Shown: piece after piece, positions 1 through 8,147 of the stretch | Position numbering within the stretch: position 1 is the stretch's first letter | Layout: each line of letters begins with the position of its first letter | Source of the DNA: Bacillota bacterium | Lineage (GTDB): Bacteria > Bacillota > Clostridia > Acetivibrionales > DSM-1351 | Assembly: GCA_023400235.1 (NCBI GenBank) | Contig: JAEXFI010000005.1 | Location: 1 to 64,000 of the forward strand | Direction: 5' to 3' | DNA length: 64,000 nucleotides | Notes under the pieces: generated by a model | What the model was told of the DNA's origin: nothing | The model's database searches: none | The model's input: the letters and a program-made list of their open reading frames with translations, nothing else | Program-made: the position numbers and the translations under genes

Positions 1-8
1 CTCCGCCA
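1..8 (+). tRNA. Possible 3' end of a tRNA (Ser-like), truncated by window start
   Basis: The window opens with ctccgcca, which matches the 3' acceptor strand plus encoded CCA of clostridial tRNA-Ser genes. A hairpin terminator follows within 15 bases, as expected after a stable RNA gene. Only eight bases are visible, so this is a suggestion: the T-arm and anticodon lie outside the window. Confidence 0.3.
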
Positions 9-19
9 CAATTCGTCTG

Positions 20-44
20 AAAAGCCTGATTTATCAGGCTTTTT
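20..44 (+). terminator. Intrinsic terminator
   Basis: A perfect 10-bp stem (AAAAGCCTGA / TCAGGCTTTT) with a 4-base loop is followed by T residues. It would end the transcript entering from the left, presumably the tRNA whose tail is at 1-8. Confidence 0.8.
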
Positions 45-57
45 GGCATTTAAGAAG

Positions 58-108
58 AAAAAAGACACTGAATTTTGAACTGATATTTTCAAATTCAGTG
101 TCTTTTTT
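58..108. terminator. Long hairpin, probable terminator
   Basis: An 18-bp perfect stem (arms 58-75 and 91-108, core AAGACACTGAATTT) carries A and T runs at its two ends, so it could terminate in either direction. It lies just behind the first terminator and before the leader of the diguanylate cyclase gene. Confidence 0.7.
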
Positions 109-141
109 GAATTTTGTACGAAAATAAGGAGGGTTAAAGCT

Positions 142-192
142 ATGCATTACCTAATGCCTAATAAAAGGCTTTATGGTAATATTAATTTGTGA
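142..192 (+). CDS. Possible 16-codon leader peptide
   Basis: An ATG at 142 sits 8 bases behind a near-perfect ribosome site (AAGGAGGG, 126-133) and opens a 16-codon frame (MHYLMPNKRLYGNINL) that stops at 190-192, 51 bases before the diguanylate cyclase start. The ribosome site is stronger than that of the downstream gene. It may be a leader peptide, a tiny protein or chance; I recognise no family. Confidence 0.3.
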   Translation: MHYLMPNKRLYGNINL

Positions 193-243
193 ACTAGTTA
201 CTATGTTGGTATATAAACGATATGAAAGGACGATATTTAAAAA

Positions 244-1503
244 ATGTTCAAGAAATACATATGTGGTGACGATTGTGAAGAATATTTTGATAATTTGTTT
301 AACTCTTTGGACGAAGGCTTTCTTTTAAGTGAAGTTGTATATGATAATGACGGAGAAGCTTTTGATTTCAGAATATTAGAGATTAACAAAGCCTATGAAA
401 AAATGTTTGGTCCTTATATCGAAAGAATTGTTGGAAAAACAGTTAAAGAAGTATATCCTGATACTGCGCAAAAATGGGTGGATATATGCAAGCAGGTTGT
501 TCAGAATGGCAAGAGCATTCAATCGGATATACATTTTGAAATTGAAGACAAGCATTTCAGGGTAAATGTTTTAACTCCATCAAAAGGACAGATTGTAACT
601 CTTTTTAATGACATAACAGAGATAGTCAAGGCAGATGAAGTATTAAAGAAACATTTTATATTGTTTGAAAATGCTCATGATATCCTTTTATATTTAAAAG
701 CTGATGGAAGTATTATTGATGCCAACAAAACAGCAGTACAAAAATACGGTTACTCGTATATTGAGCTGTTAAATATGAATCTGAGACAAATACGTCATTC
801 TTCAATGATGTGTGAATATGAAAGACAGATGGAGGTCTCGGCTTCAACTGGCATAATATTCGAAGGTATCCATGTAACAAAAAATGGAACAAACTTTCCT
901 GTTGAAGTAAGTTCAAGAAGTATTGACATAAAGGGTGAATTAATAAGAATTCACATAATCCGTGATATTACAGAACGAAAACAAGCGGAACAAGAAATAA
1001 GGTATCTTGCTAATTTTGATGCACTGACAGGGATTTCAAACAGGGGTTCTCTTATGCAGCAATTTGAAAAAACATTAGAACAAGCAAGACGCGGCAAGTT
1101 CATGTTTTCAGTTATGCTTTTTGATGTTGATAAATTTAAAACAATAAATGATACACACGGGCATAATGCAGGAGATGAGGTTTTAAGAAAAATTGCGGAA
1201 AGGTTAAAGTCCGCAGTAAGAAAGACAGACATAATAGGCAGGCTTGGGGGAGATGAATTTTTAGTTATACAGCTGTTCATCAATGATAAGAAGGACTGTT
1301 CAGTATTGGCTGATAAAATTCTCAATAAGGTTGCCCGGCCGGTTCAATGGCAGGATACTGAATTAGACATTTGGTTAAGTATCGGGATATCGGTTTTTCC
1401 ACTGGATTCGTTGGATCAAAAGGTATTGATTCAGTATGCCGATAATGCCATGTATGCTGTAAAACAGAAAGGAGGAAATAGTTACAGCCTATATTCGGTA
1501 TAA
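244..1503 (+). CDS. PAS-PAS-GGDEF diguanylate cyclase
   Basis: A 419-residue cytosolic signalling protein predicted to make cyclic di-GMP from two GTP. Two PAS sensor domains (about residues 15-125 and 135-245) precede a GGDEF domain (about 255-419). The active-site motif is intact (RLGGDEFLVI), and an RxxD product-inhibition site (RKTD) lies exactly five residues before GGDEF, so feedback inhibition by c-di-GMP is expected. There is no predicted membrane segment, so the signal is intracellular or a bound cofactor. The ribosome site gaaagga (224-230) is 13 bases from the ATG, rather far. The gene stands alone between terminators. Family call is secure; the ligand is unknown. Confidence 0.9.
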   Translation: MFKKYICGDDCEEYFDNLFNSLDEGFLLSEVVYDNDGEAFDFRILEINKAYEKMFGPYIERIVGKTVKEVYPDTAQKWVDICKQVVQNGKSIQSDIHFEIEDKHFRVNVLTPSKGQIVTLFNDITEIVKADEVLKKHFILFENAHDILLYLKADGSIIDANKTAVQKYGYSYIELLNMNLRQIRHSSMMCEYERQMEVSASTGIIFEGIHVTKNGTNFPVEVSSRSIDIKGELIRIHIIRDITERKQAEQEIRYLANFDALTGISNRGSLMQQFEKTLEQARRGKFMFSVMLFDVDKFKTINDTHGHNAGDEVLRKIAERLKSAVRKTDIIGRLGGDEFLVIQLFINDKKDCSVLADKILNKVARPVQWQDTELDIWLSIGISVFPLDSLDQKVLIQYADNAMYAVKQKGGNSYSLYSV

Positions 1504-1672
1504 ATACGCAATACACGTATTTACAGGCGGATAGAGGGTGAAAGTGCTTTTTGGGGGTTGACAATATAGTTGCTGCATCGGGAGGGACGTGGAAGCATTA
1601 TTACATAAGAGGTACAGTTATTAACAAACGTCTGATTAAATGTGGATAACAATTAAATTTTTTACTTAAGAT

Positions 1673-1702
1673 GTGGAAAAGGATGTGCCAGTTGGCACAT
1701 CC
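1673..1702 (-). terminator. Intrinsic terminator of pssA
   Basis: A perfect 10-bp inverted repeat GGATGTGCCA/TGGCACATCC (1681-1702) is followed on the minus strand by TTTTCC, placing it as the terminator of pssA. It also separates pssA from the convergent diguanylate cyclase gene. Confidence 0.7.
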
Positions 1703-1721
1703 TTTAAAGCAGAAGTAAATA

Positions 1722-2261
1722 TTATCTTTTTTTAATCTTAATCTTGCTTACCATGAGATAGGATAACAAAATAATAATGATTGCGCATACTATTGTATTT
1801 ATATTGCTATAGCTGCCCCGTATTTTGGAAAAGCTGTTATACAGGTTTATAATGGACAGAAAGGCACCGGCAATTGTTATGGGTACACCGCAGAACACAT
1901 TATTGAAAGTAGTAGTGTTGTACCTGGCCAATCTGTATGCACCAGCAATTGGAAAAAGCACTGTCAGGAGATAACCGATAATACCTAAATTCAGAAAGCT
2001 TATTTTCCAGGCTATAATGATGGGTGCAACACCAAAGGAAATCAAATCAGATAGTGAGTCCAATTCTTTCCCCAGTTCACTTGTACTGTCAAGCATACGT
2101 GCAACCTTTCCGTCAAATCTGTCGGTCAATGCAGCCACCATTACCAGTAAAGAAGCCTGAATCAAGTCATCTTTTATGGAAAAGAGCAAAGCTATTATAC
2201 CAAGAGAAAGATTAATGAAGGTCAAAAGGTTTGGTAACGAATGCTTAATCTTATTTTTCAA
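1722..2261 (-). CDS. pssA: CDP-diacylglycerol--serine O-phosphatidyltransferase
   Basis: Integral membrane enzyme joining CDP-diacylglycerol and L-serine to make phosphatidylserine, the precursor of phosphatidylethanolamine. The CDP-alcohol phosphotransferase signature is complete: DRFDGKVAR, eight residues, then GKELDSLSD, giving all the metal-binding aspartates. Five or so hydrophobic segments follow, and the ~180-residue length fits the short Gram-positive PssA type. Start choice: an upstream in-frame GTG at 2270 abuts its purine run, while the TTG at 2261 sits 5 bases behind GAGGGTGG, so I prefer TTG; using GTG adds three residues. No decarboxylase (psd) gene is adjacent. Function is confident, start is not. 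Confidence 0.9.
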   Translation of the reverse strand: MKNKIKHSLPNLLTFINLSLGIIALLFSIKDDLIQASLLVMVAALTDRFDGKVARMLDSTSELGKELDSLSDLISFGVAPIIIAWKISFLNLGIIGYLLTVLFPIAGAYRLARYNTTTFNNVFCGVPITIAGAFLSIINLYNSFSKIRGSYSNINTIVCAIIIILLSYLMVSKIKIKKR

Positions 2262-2349
2262 TGAGTCCACCCTCTACTTCCAAAAAATTTTGTGCAGCAG
2301 ATATTTCATAAACTGTGAGTGTTATATTTGGAACAGAAAAACTAAAACA

Positions 2350-2447
2350 TAAGAGCAACGAAAACATATCTGATATAGTATATAAAATGTATATATTATA
2401 GATTATAATTAATTATATTAATTTTAACAAGTAAATAGTTGCTCTTA
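2350..2447. repeat. Long-distance inverted repeat in the pssA/HAD intergenic region
   Basis: TAAGAGCAAC (2350-2359) and its exact complement GTTGCTCTTA (2438-2447) flank 78 very AT-rich bases between pssA and the divergent HAD phosphatase gene. It could be a paired regulator site or a cruciform; no function is known to me. Confidence 0.4.
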
Positions 2448-2479
2448 TAGTATACGCATAGATTTTAAAAAGGTCTTAT

Positions 2480-2576
2480 TACCAGAGTCAATTACGGTTC
2501 AAAACTTTACATCCAGGTGAATATTGCTTTCAAACCGACTTTGAACGCAGTTTGGGGTAAGAAAAAGATTTTTTAC
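2480..2576 (+). repeat. Leader repeat element, copy A
   Basis: About 95 bases that recur in inverted orientation at 52279-52377. Both copies share gtcaattacggt, gtgaatattgctt, and gactttgaacgcag almost without change, and end in an A/T run. The segment around gactttgaacgcag can form a small hairpin in both copies, with base changes that partly keep pairing. It lies directly upstream of a promoter (2577-2605) and points toward the HAD phosphatase gene. Whether it acts as DNA (regulator site) or RNA is unknown. Confidence 0.65.
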
Positions 2577-2605
2577 TTGACTTGTAAAGTGCATAGATGT
2601 ATACG
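2577..2605 (+). promoter_or_regulatory. Sigma-A promoter for the HAD phosphatase gene
   Basis: TTGACT (2577-2582), a 17-base spacer and TATACG (2600-2605). It immediately follows repeat copy A and lies about 60 bases before the start codon. The bases TTGACTTGTAAA recur in the promoter region of the opp operon, which carries the second copy of the repeat. Confidence 0.55.
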
Positions 2606-2664
2606 CATCAGCTTAAATTGTGTTATTGTATATGAAAATATTTTTTTGGACAGGAGGATTATTT

Positions 2665-3303
2665 ATGAACAACTTCAAGTACGTATTTTTTGATTTGGAT
2701 GGAACGCTGATTGATACGGTTCCTCTGATTTTGGAATCCTTTGATTACACCTTCATTCACCACTTTGGAGAAACCAGGCCTGAAGAGGAAACCATCAGCT
2801 ATATAGGAATGCCATTAATAAAGCACCTTAAGTCTATTTATCCAGGCAAAGAAGAGGAACTGGCCAAAACTTACAGGGCCTACAATGATGAAAGACATGA
2901 TGCCAGTGTGGCTATTTTCATCGGAGTATATGAGCTTGTTAAAGCTCTTTATGAAAAGGGAATTGTGCTGGGCGTAGTAACCTCAAAAAGAAGGGAACTG
3001 GCCATAAGAGGACTAAAGCTGTTTAATCTGCTGGAATATTTTCAATTTGTAAATGGCTCCGAAGCATCAAAAAAACATAAGCCAGACGGTGAGCCGCTTC
3101 TTAAGGCTATGGAAGCAGTAAATGCAATCAATAAGGAAGAGGTATTATATGTTGGTGACAGTCCCTTGGATATTCTCTGTGCAAAAGATGCAGGTGTAAG
3201 CAGCGCTGCTGTAGCATGGACTTACAGCCCCAGAAGTGATCTGGAAAAGGTTGAACCTGATATTTTTATTGAAAGGCCGTTGGATCTGCTAAAATATATA
3301 TAG
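2665..3303 (+). CDS. HAD-superfamily phosphatase, PpaX-like
   Basis: A 212-residue soluble HAD subfamily IA hydrolase. Motif I is FDLDGTLIDT near the N-terminus, motif II/III region is VVTSKRRELAIRGL with the usual lysine, and motif IV is YVGDSPLDILCAKDAG. Overall layout resembles PpaX, the pyrophosphatase that hydrolyses pyrophosphate released by HPr-Ser-P dephosphorylation, but phosphoglycolate phosphatases look alike and no hpr genes are near. Start is the ATG at 2665 because AGGAGG (2652-2657) lies 7 bases ahead; an upstream in-frame start would place that ribosome site inside the gene. It has its own promoter. Enzyme class confident, substrate not. Confidence 0.8.
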   Translation: MNNFKYVFFDLDGTLIDTVPLILESFDYTFIHHFGETRPEEETISYIGMPLIKHLKSIYPGKEEELAKTYRAYNDERHDASVAIFIGVYELVKALYEKGIVLGVVTSKRRELAIRGLKLFNLLEYFQFVNGSEASKKHKPDGEPLLKAMEAVNAINKEEVLYVGDSPLDILCAKDAGVSSAAVAWTYSPRSDLEKVEPDIFIERPLDLLKYI

Positions 3304-3431
3304 ATAATAAAATATTAAACCAATATACTTAGATTGGCATACCTTCAGGATGACTATTTGCCAAAAGCATATATAAGCTAAAAAAAGAGAATACTCTATC
3401 AGAAGACAGAACCAAAACAGGAGTGATATAG

Positions 3432-3959
3432 TTGTCCAGAACGGTTGTAGCGATTTTTGATGTATATGCCAATGCAGAAAAAGCAGCTCTGGAGGTAAGA
3501 CAGAAGGGACTAAGAACAGACAATATCTCTATCATTATAAAAGATAGCGGCAACAGGGGGTATCTCAGACCCCAGGGAGAAGGGCAGGCATATGTTGCGG
3601 GTTATGCTGCCTATCCTTTCAGATTGAACAAAAGAGAGAGGATCACAGACGGTATTGTAACAGGCGGGATATTCGGAGGTGTTGCCGGTATTATACTGGG
3701 AGCGGCAAGTATGTTTGTGCCAAGGCTTGGTCTGATAGCGGCAGGTGGACCTATTGCCGGTCTGGTTGCAGGCTTTGTGCTGGGAGGAGTTGTGGGAGTA
3801 ATAGTAGATATCAGAATTCCAAAAGATAAAGAGAGGGAATATAGCAGGCTGGTATCTCAGGGAAATGCTATTTTCAGCATGAAGGTAGATGAGGAGAGAA
3901 TGAGTGATATTATTGAAATAGTTAAGGAGTATGGTGCTCTTTCGGTAGAAAAATACTGA
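3432..3959 (+). CDS. Glycine-zipper protein with stress-type N-terminal domain
   Basis: A 175-residue protein of unknown function. The N-terminal ~45 residues (TVVAIFDVYANAEKAALE...) resemble the general stress protein 17M/YflT-type domain. Residues ~76-130 form two hydrophobic, glycine-rich zipper-like segments likely to enter the membrane, and the C-terminus is a soluble alpha/beta tail. The start is TTG, 8 bases behind AGGAG (3419-3423). It is a single-gene unit between the HAD gene and DUF2508. The domain call rests on eye comparison; a role in envelope stress is inference. Confidence 0.65.
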   Translation: MSRTVVAIFDVYANAEKAALEVRQKGLRTDNISIIIKDSGNRGYLRPQGEGQAYVAGYAAYPFRLNKRERITDGIVTGGIFGGVAGIILGAASMFVPRLGLIAAGGPIAGLVAGFVLGGVVGVIVDIRIPKDKEREYSRLVSQGNAIFSMKVDEERMSDIIEIVKEYGALSVEKY

Positions 3960-4068
3960 TACTTTATTTTGAATTTTAAGTTAGTGTCAAGAATATTTCC
4001 ATAAACGTATAAATATTATAGTAGGGGGTCAATCCTTTATATATAATAACCGTCGAAAGGAGACGCTT

Positions 4069-4323
4069 ATGGAAATATCATTGAACAAACAGATGAATAA
4101 AGTGGTTGGCACCTTGGAAGAACAAGTTATTGCTGCCGACAGGGCAAATCTTCTGGCAGAAATTGAAAGAGTCAAATGTCAGATGCAGGAAGCGTATAAT
4201 AATTTTGATTATGTACAGGATTCATTAATGGTTGACTACTATACATATCAATTAAAGGCGTATGAAGCGAAGTTCGAATATCTTATAAAAAGAGCCAAGG
4301 AAATAGGCTTATGCAGAACATAA
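4069..4323 (+). CDS. DUF2508 (YaaL-like) small protein
   Basis: An 84-residue, charged, helical protein of the DUF2508 family, to which Bacillus YaaL belongs. The hallmark is the C-terminal pattern of aromatic and acidic residues (YYTYQLKAYEAKFEYLIKRAKE). It precedes bofA here as yaaL does in Bacillus, so the pair is an ancestral neighbourhood. A ribosome site GAAAGGAG precedes the ATG. Molecular function is unknown. Confidence 0.8.
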   Translation: MEISLNKQMNKVVGTLEEQVIAADRANLLAEIERVKCQMQEAYNNFDYVQDSLMVDYYTYQLKAYEAKFEYLIKRAKEIGLCRT

Positions 4324-4424
4324 TCTGTGTAAATCAATAAATTAAATATCCTGCAGCAAGAATATTTTTGCCCAATCAAAAATATATTTAAAACAAGGAC
4401 AAACATATGTGTGAGGGATAAAAT

Positions 4425-4616
4425 ATGAATGCAGGCAAGGTTGTAAAAAAAATCCTGGTTAATACCATTTTAGGAGCCGTTTTTCTGGCAATTATCAATT
4501 TTATAGGAATATATTTTAATTTCTATATTGCACTGAATATTTATTCTGCTTTAATAATAGGTATATTGGGTGTCCCGGGTCTGGTGCTGCTAATTTTTCT
4601 GAAATTTATGGTATAA
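4425..4616 (+). CDS. bofA: Pro-sigma-K processing inhibitor BofA
   Basis: A 63-residue membrane protein with two hydrophobic segments and the characteristic C-terminal motif GILGVPGLVLLIFLKF shared by BofA proteins. In Bacillus, BofA sits in the outer forespore membrane with SpoIVFA and holds back the SpoIVFB protease, delaying maturation of sigma-K. A ribosome site GAGGGAT precedes the ATG. It lies 101 bases behind the DUF2508 gene with a strong terminator after it, so the two are probably co-transcribed. The family call is good despite the short length. Confidence 0.85.
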   Translation: MNAGKVVKKILVNTILGAVFLAIINFIGIYFNFYIALNIYSALIIGILGVPGLVLLIFLKFMV

Positions 4617-4618
4617 AG

Positions 4619-4675
4619 AATAAAAATAGTACTTCGATATATTACTAAGTCATATATTGAAGTACTATTTTTATT
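4619..4675 (+). terminator. Intrinsic terminator after bofA
   Basis: A 17-bp perfect stem (arms 4619-4635 and 4659-4675; AATAAAAATAGTACTTC and its complement) with partly paired loop bases and a T-rich 3' arm. It closes the DUF2508-bofA unit. Confidence 0.85.
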
Positions 4676-4754
4676 CCTATGCGCATTTATGTATACAAAG
4701 AACAATTCTATTTTACAAAAATACAGAAATATGGCTACTTTACACATAGTTTGC

Positions 4755-4783
4755 TTGACAATAAAATGTCAAACATATATACT
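4755..4783 (+). promoter_or_regulatory. Strong sigma-A promoter of the por operon
   Basis: TTGACA (4755-4760), a 17-base spacer and TATACT (4778-4783), one base off full consensus. It implies a 5' leader of about 240 bases before porG. I see no convincing riboswitch or terminator fold in that leader. Confidence 0.65.
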
Positions 4784-5029
4784 TTTAATAGGTCAATTTC
4801 TAATTAAAATGAGAAACTTATATTATAATTTTGAGAATTGATCTAGGACAAGTTTATCTTTTGGTTAGTTGTCTGACCAGTATTTAAGAATGAATCTCCA
4901 TGCACAAAGCTGTTAGGATTTGACTTTTTTTTAAAGACAATTGCTGTATGCGGGTTTTATATAGTGGGGTTCATAGGACTTCATAGAGATTCATCATCAA
5001 AATTCAAATAAAAGAGGAGGGTTTGCCAA

Positions 5030-5608
5030 ATGGGCAAGGTTGTTGAAATAAGATGGCATGGACGTGGTGGTCAAGGCGCAAAGACAGCATCATTATTACT
5101 TGCGGATGCAGCGTTCAATACCGGTAAATACATTCAGGGTTTTCCTGAATACGGCCCTGAAAGAATGGGTGCTCCAATCACAGCTTATAACAGAATAAGC
5201 GATGATAAGCTTTCAATTCACTGTAACATTTATGAACCAGATTACGTTGTAGTTGTAGATGATACTCTACTCACAGCGGTAGATGTTACCTCAGGATTAA
5301 AGGAGTCAGGAGCTTTAATAATCAATACTACTAAATCTCCAGAGGAAATCAAACCATTACTTAAAGGATATAAAGGTAAGGTTTGTACAGTTGATGCAAG
5401 AACAATATCTATTGAAACTTTGGGTAAATACTTCCCTAACACTCCAATGCTGGGCGCAGTTGTTAAAGTAAGCGGAGTTATGGGTGAAAAAGAATTCCTT
5501 GATGACATGGTTGGTTCCTTCAAACATAAATTTGCAAAGAAACCAGAAGTTATTGAACCAAATATTAAGGCTATTGAAAGAGCTATGCAGGAGGTGAAAG
5601 GGCTATGA
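5030..5608 (+). CDS. porG: Pyruvate:ferredoxin oxidoreductase, gamma subunit
   Basis: A 192-residue gamma subunit of the heterotetrameric 2-oxoacid:ferredoxin oxidoreductase. It carries the family N-terminus WHGRGGQGAKTAS and the GFPEYGPERMGAP segment that contacts the coenzyme A/TPP site. The complex oxidatively decarboxylates pyruvate to acetyl-CoA, CO2 and reduced ferredoxin, the main link from glycolysis to acetate, ethanol and hydrogen in clostridia. First of four genes; its stop overlaps the porD start by four bases. An AGAGGAGGG ribosome site precedes the ATG. Pyruvate as substrate is inferred mainly from the alpha and beta subunits. Confidence 0.93.
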   Translation: MGKVVEIRWHGRGGQGAKTASLLLADAAFNTGKYIQGFPEYGPERMGAPITAYNRISDDKLSIHCNIYEPDYVVVVDDTLLTAVDVTSGLKESGALIINTTKSPEEIKPLLKGYKGKVCTVDARTISIETLGKYFPNTPMLGAVVKVSGVMGEKEFLDDMVGSFKHKFAKKPEVIEPNIKAIERAMQEVKGL

Positions 5609-5916
5609 GTTGCAACAAAGAATTAAAGACAGTTGCTCCTGACGTTAACTGGAAAGACATAACAAAGGGTGGAAACATTCCTTGGGCTGGAAATGCTGAG
5701 CTTTTCAAGACAGGTGACTGGCGTTCAATGAAGCCAATCTGGTTGGAAGAAAAGTGCAAGCAGTGTTTGCTTTGCTATCCTGTATGCCCTGATACTTCCA
5801 TATTGGTTAATGCAGAAGGTAAGAGAGTGGATTTCGATTTTGATCACTGCAAGGGTTGTGGCGTTTGTGTAAAGGTATGTCCTTTCAAAGCCATCGACTT
5901 TGTAGAAGAAAAGTAA
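5605..5916 (+). CDS. porD: Pyruvate:ferredoxin oxidoreductase, delta (ferredoxin) subunit
   Basis: A 103-residue subunit with two bacterial-ferredoxin [4Fe-4S] motifs: CKQCLLCYPVCPD and CKGCGVCVKVCPF. It passes electrons from the TPP-bound intermediate in the beta subunit to external ferredoxin. It overlaps porG by ATGA, indicating translational coupling, and porA follows 16 bases after its stop. All eight cluster cysteines are present. Confidence 0.93.
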   Translation: MSCNKELKTVAPDVNWKDITKGGNIPWAGNAELFKTGDWRSMKPIWLEEKCKQCLLCYPVCPDTSILVNAEGKRVDFDFDHCKGCGVCVKVCPFKAIDFVEEK

Positions 5917-5932
5917 GGAGGGATAATTCAAA

Positions 5933-7117
5933 ATGGCTATTAGAGAAAGATTAAGCGGTAACGAAGCTATGGCTGTTGCCATGAAGCAGATAAATCCGGA
6001 TGTAGTTGCGGCTTTCCCAATAACTCCATCAACAGAAGTTCCCCAGTACTTCTCAACATTTGTTGCAAACGGTCAGGTTGATACTGAGTTTGTACCTGTT
6101 GAGTCGGAGCACAGTGCCATGTCCGCATGTATAGGTGCGCAGGCAGCAGGAGGAAGAGCTATGACTGCTACTTCTGCAAATGGACTTGCTCTTATGTGGG
6201 AATGTTTATATATTGCAGCTTGTTCAAGACTTCCAATTGTTTTGGCTTGTGTAAACAGAACTCTTTCAGGACCTTTGAACATACATAACGATCACAGTGA
6301 TTCCATGGGTGCCAGAGATTCAGGCTGGATTCAGATTTATTCAGAAAACTGTCAGGAAGCATATGACAATATGCTCATGGCTAACAGAATAGGTGAACAT
6401 CCCGACGTTCTCCTTCCTGTAATGGTTTGCCAGGACGGTTTTATAACCTCCCACGCTATTGAAAATCTTGATTTGGTTGAAGATGATAAAGTTAAAGCTT
6501 TTGTTGGCGAGTACAATCCAGAGGAATATTTGCTAAACAGAGAAGCTCCATTGGCCGTTGGTCCTTTGGATCACTTCACTCACTGCTTTGAGCACAAGAG
6601 ACAACAGGCTCAGGCTATGATGGATGCTAAGAAGGTAGTTCTGGAAGTATCAGCGGAATTTGAAAAATTAACAGGCAGAAGCTATGGCCTGTTTGAAGAA
6701 TATAATGCCGAGGGTGCTGAAGCCTGTGTTGTAGTATTGAACTCAACTGCAGGTACTGCTAAGTATGTAGCAGACCAGTATAAAGCACAGGGCAAGAAGG
6801 TTGCTGTTTTCAAGCCAAGATTGTACAGACCTTTCCCTGTTGATGAGATAGCAGAAGTGTTGGCTAAGTACAAGGCTATTGCCATAATGGACAAGGCTGA
6901 GAGCTTTAATGCTGCAGGCGGACCATTGTTCACCGACTTTACCAGTGCAATGTATGCAAAGGGTGTATTCGGACCTAAGGTTATAAACTATATCTATGGA
7001 CTTGGCGGAAGAGACGTTAAGACCGATGATATTGAAGTTGTATTTAATAAAACATTGGAAATTGCCGCTACAGGTAAGGTTGACACAGTATTCAACTACC
7101 TTGGCGTAAGAGAATAG
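5933..7117 (+). CDS. porA: Pyruvate:ferredoxin oxidoreductase, alpha subunit
   Basis: A 394-residue catalytic subunit. The N-terminal pyrimidine-binding domain shows GNEAMAVAMKQINPDVVAAFPITPSTE and the VESEHSAMSACIGAQAAGGRA segment containing the glutamate that activates TPP. The NRTLSGPLNIHNDHSD stretch matches pyruvate-type rather than ketoglutarate- or isovalerate-type enzymes. The C-terminal domain (~250-390) is the transketolase-like fold. A GGAGGG ribosome site lies upstream. Together with porG, porD and porB this gives a complete four-subunit enzyme as in Thermotoga. Confidence 0.94.
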   Translation: MAIRERLSGNEAMAVAMKQINPDVVAAFPITPSTEVPQYFSTFVANGQVDTEFVPVESEHSAMSACIGAQAAGGRAMTATSANGLALMWECLYIAACSRLPIVLACVNRTLSGPLNIHNDHSDSMGARDSGWIQIYSENCQEAYDNMLMANRIGEHPDVLLPVMVCQDGFITSHAIENLDLVEDDKVKAFVGEYNPEEYLLNREAPLAVGPLDHFTHCFEHKRQQAQAMMDAKKVVLEVSAEFEKLTGRSYGLFEEYNAEGAEACVVVLNSTAGTAKYVADQYKAQGKKVAVFKPRLYRPFPVDEIAEVLAKYKAIAIMDKAESFNAAGGPLFTDFTSAMYAKGVFGPKVINYIYGLGGRDVKTDDIEVVFNKTLEIAATGKVDTVFNYLGVRE

Positions 7118-7128
7118 GAGGTGCGATA

Positions 7129-8067
7129 ATGGCTTACAATTTAAAGGAAGTTGCTAAGAAGCCCGAGAGGCTGACTGGTGGACATAGACTGTGTGCCGGA
7201 TGCGGAGCTCCGGTTGTAGTAAGACAGATTTTAAGAGCGTTAAAGCCTGAAGACCACGCTGTAATAGGATCAGCAACAGGTTGTTTGGAAGTTTCCACAT
7301 TCCTTTATCCATATACAGCATGGAAAGATTCCTTTATTCATAATGCATTTGAAAACTCAGCTGCATCAGTATCAGGTGCTGAAGCTGCTTATGTTGCAAT
7401 GAAGAAAAAAGGTAAATTAAAGGGTGAAACCAAGTTCATCGCTTTTGGTGGTGACGGCGGTACTTATGACATAGGTTTACAGTCTCTTTCAGGTGCGATG
7501 GAAAGAGGTCACGACATGGTTTATGTTTGCTACGATAACGGAGCATATATGAACACTGGTATACAGAGATCATCAGCTACTCCTAAGTATGCTGATACTA
7601 CTACTTCACCTGCAGGTAAGGTTATTCCTGGTAAAATGCAGTGGAGAAAAGATCTCACAGGTATTATGGCAAGCCACAATCTTCCATATGTTTGCCAGAC
7701 TGCTGCTATCGGAAATATGAAGGACCTTTACGAGAAGTCTGAAAAGGCTCTTTATACAAAGGGTGCAGCATTTATGAACGTATTGGCTCCATGTCCAAGA
7801 GGCTGGATATACAATACACCTGATTTGATGGATTTGAACAAGCTTGCTGTTGAGACTTGCTTCTGGCCACTGTATGAGATAATCGACGGTAAGTATATAC
7901 TCAACTACAAGCCTAAGAACAAGCTGCCTGTTGCTGATTTCCTCAAGAAGCAGGGAAGATTCAAGCACATCTTCAAGGCTGGAAACGAGTTTATGATTGA
8001 AGAAATCCAGGCTGAAGTTGATAAGAGATGGGATGAGCTTTTGAGACTTTGCGGAGAAGAAGCGTAA
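7129..8067 (+). CDS. porB: Pyruvate:ferredoxin oxidoreductase, beta subunit
   Basis: A 312-residue subunit that binds TPP pyrophosphate and one [4Fe-4S] cluster. The cluster cysteines include LCAGCGAP near residue 24-27, a third near residue 52 (SATGCLEV) and a later CPRGW cysteine. The TPP/Mg motif is GDGGTYDIG followed about 25 residues on by YDNGAYMNTG. It is the last gene of the operon, 11 bases after porA, with ribosome site AGGAGGTG, and is closed by a terminator at 8148-8190. Confidence 0.94.
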   Translation: MAYNLKEVAKKPERLTGGHRLCAGCGAPVVVRQILRALKPEDHAVIGSATGCLEVSTFLYPYTAWKDSFIHNAFENSAASVSGAEAAYVAMKKKGKLKGETKFIAFGGDGGTYDIGLQSLSGAMERGHDMVYVCYDNGAYMNTGIQRSSATPKYADTTTSPAGKVIPGKMQWRKDLTGIMASHNLPYVCQTAAIGNMKDLYEKSEKALYTKGAAFMNVLAPCPRGWIYNTPDLMDLNKLAVETCFWPLYEIIDGKYILNYKPKNKLPVADFLKKQGRFKHIFKAGNEFMIEEIQAEVDKRWDELLRLCGEEA

Positions 8068-8147
8068 CTAACAAATTTAAATTAAAAAAGTATAGCTTAT
8101 ATTATTTTTGAATAAATATATAGCGTGTACTTTGTAGATAATTTTTT

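Noticed and set aside
44..243. c-di-GMP riboswitch before the diguanylate cyclase
   Set aside because: I could not find the conserved GEMM core; only the terminator hairpin and the short ORF are visible.
4790..5029. Riboswitch in the 240-base por leader
   Set aside because: No recognised motif or terminator/antiterminator pair was seen, although the leader is long.
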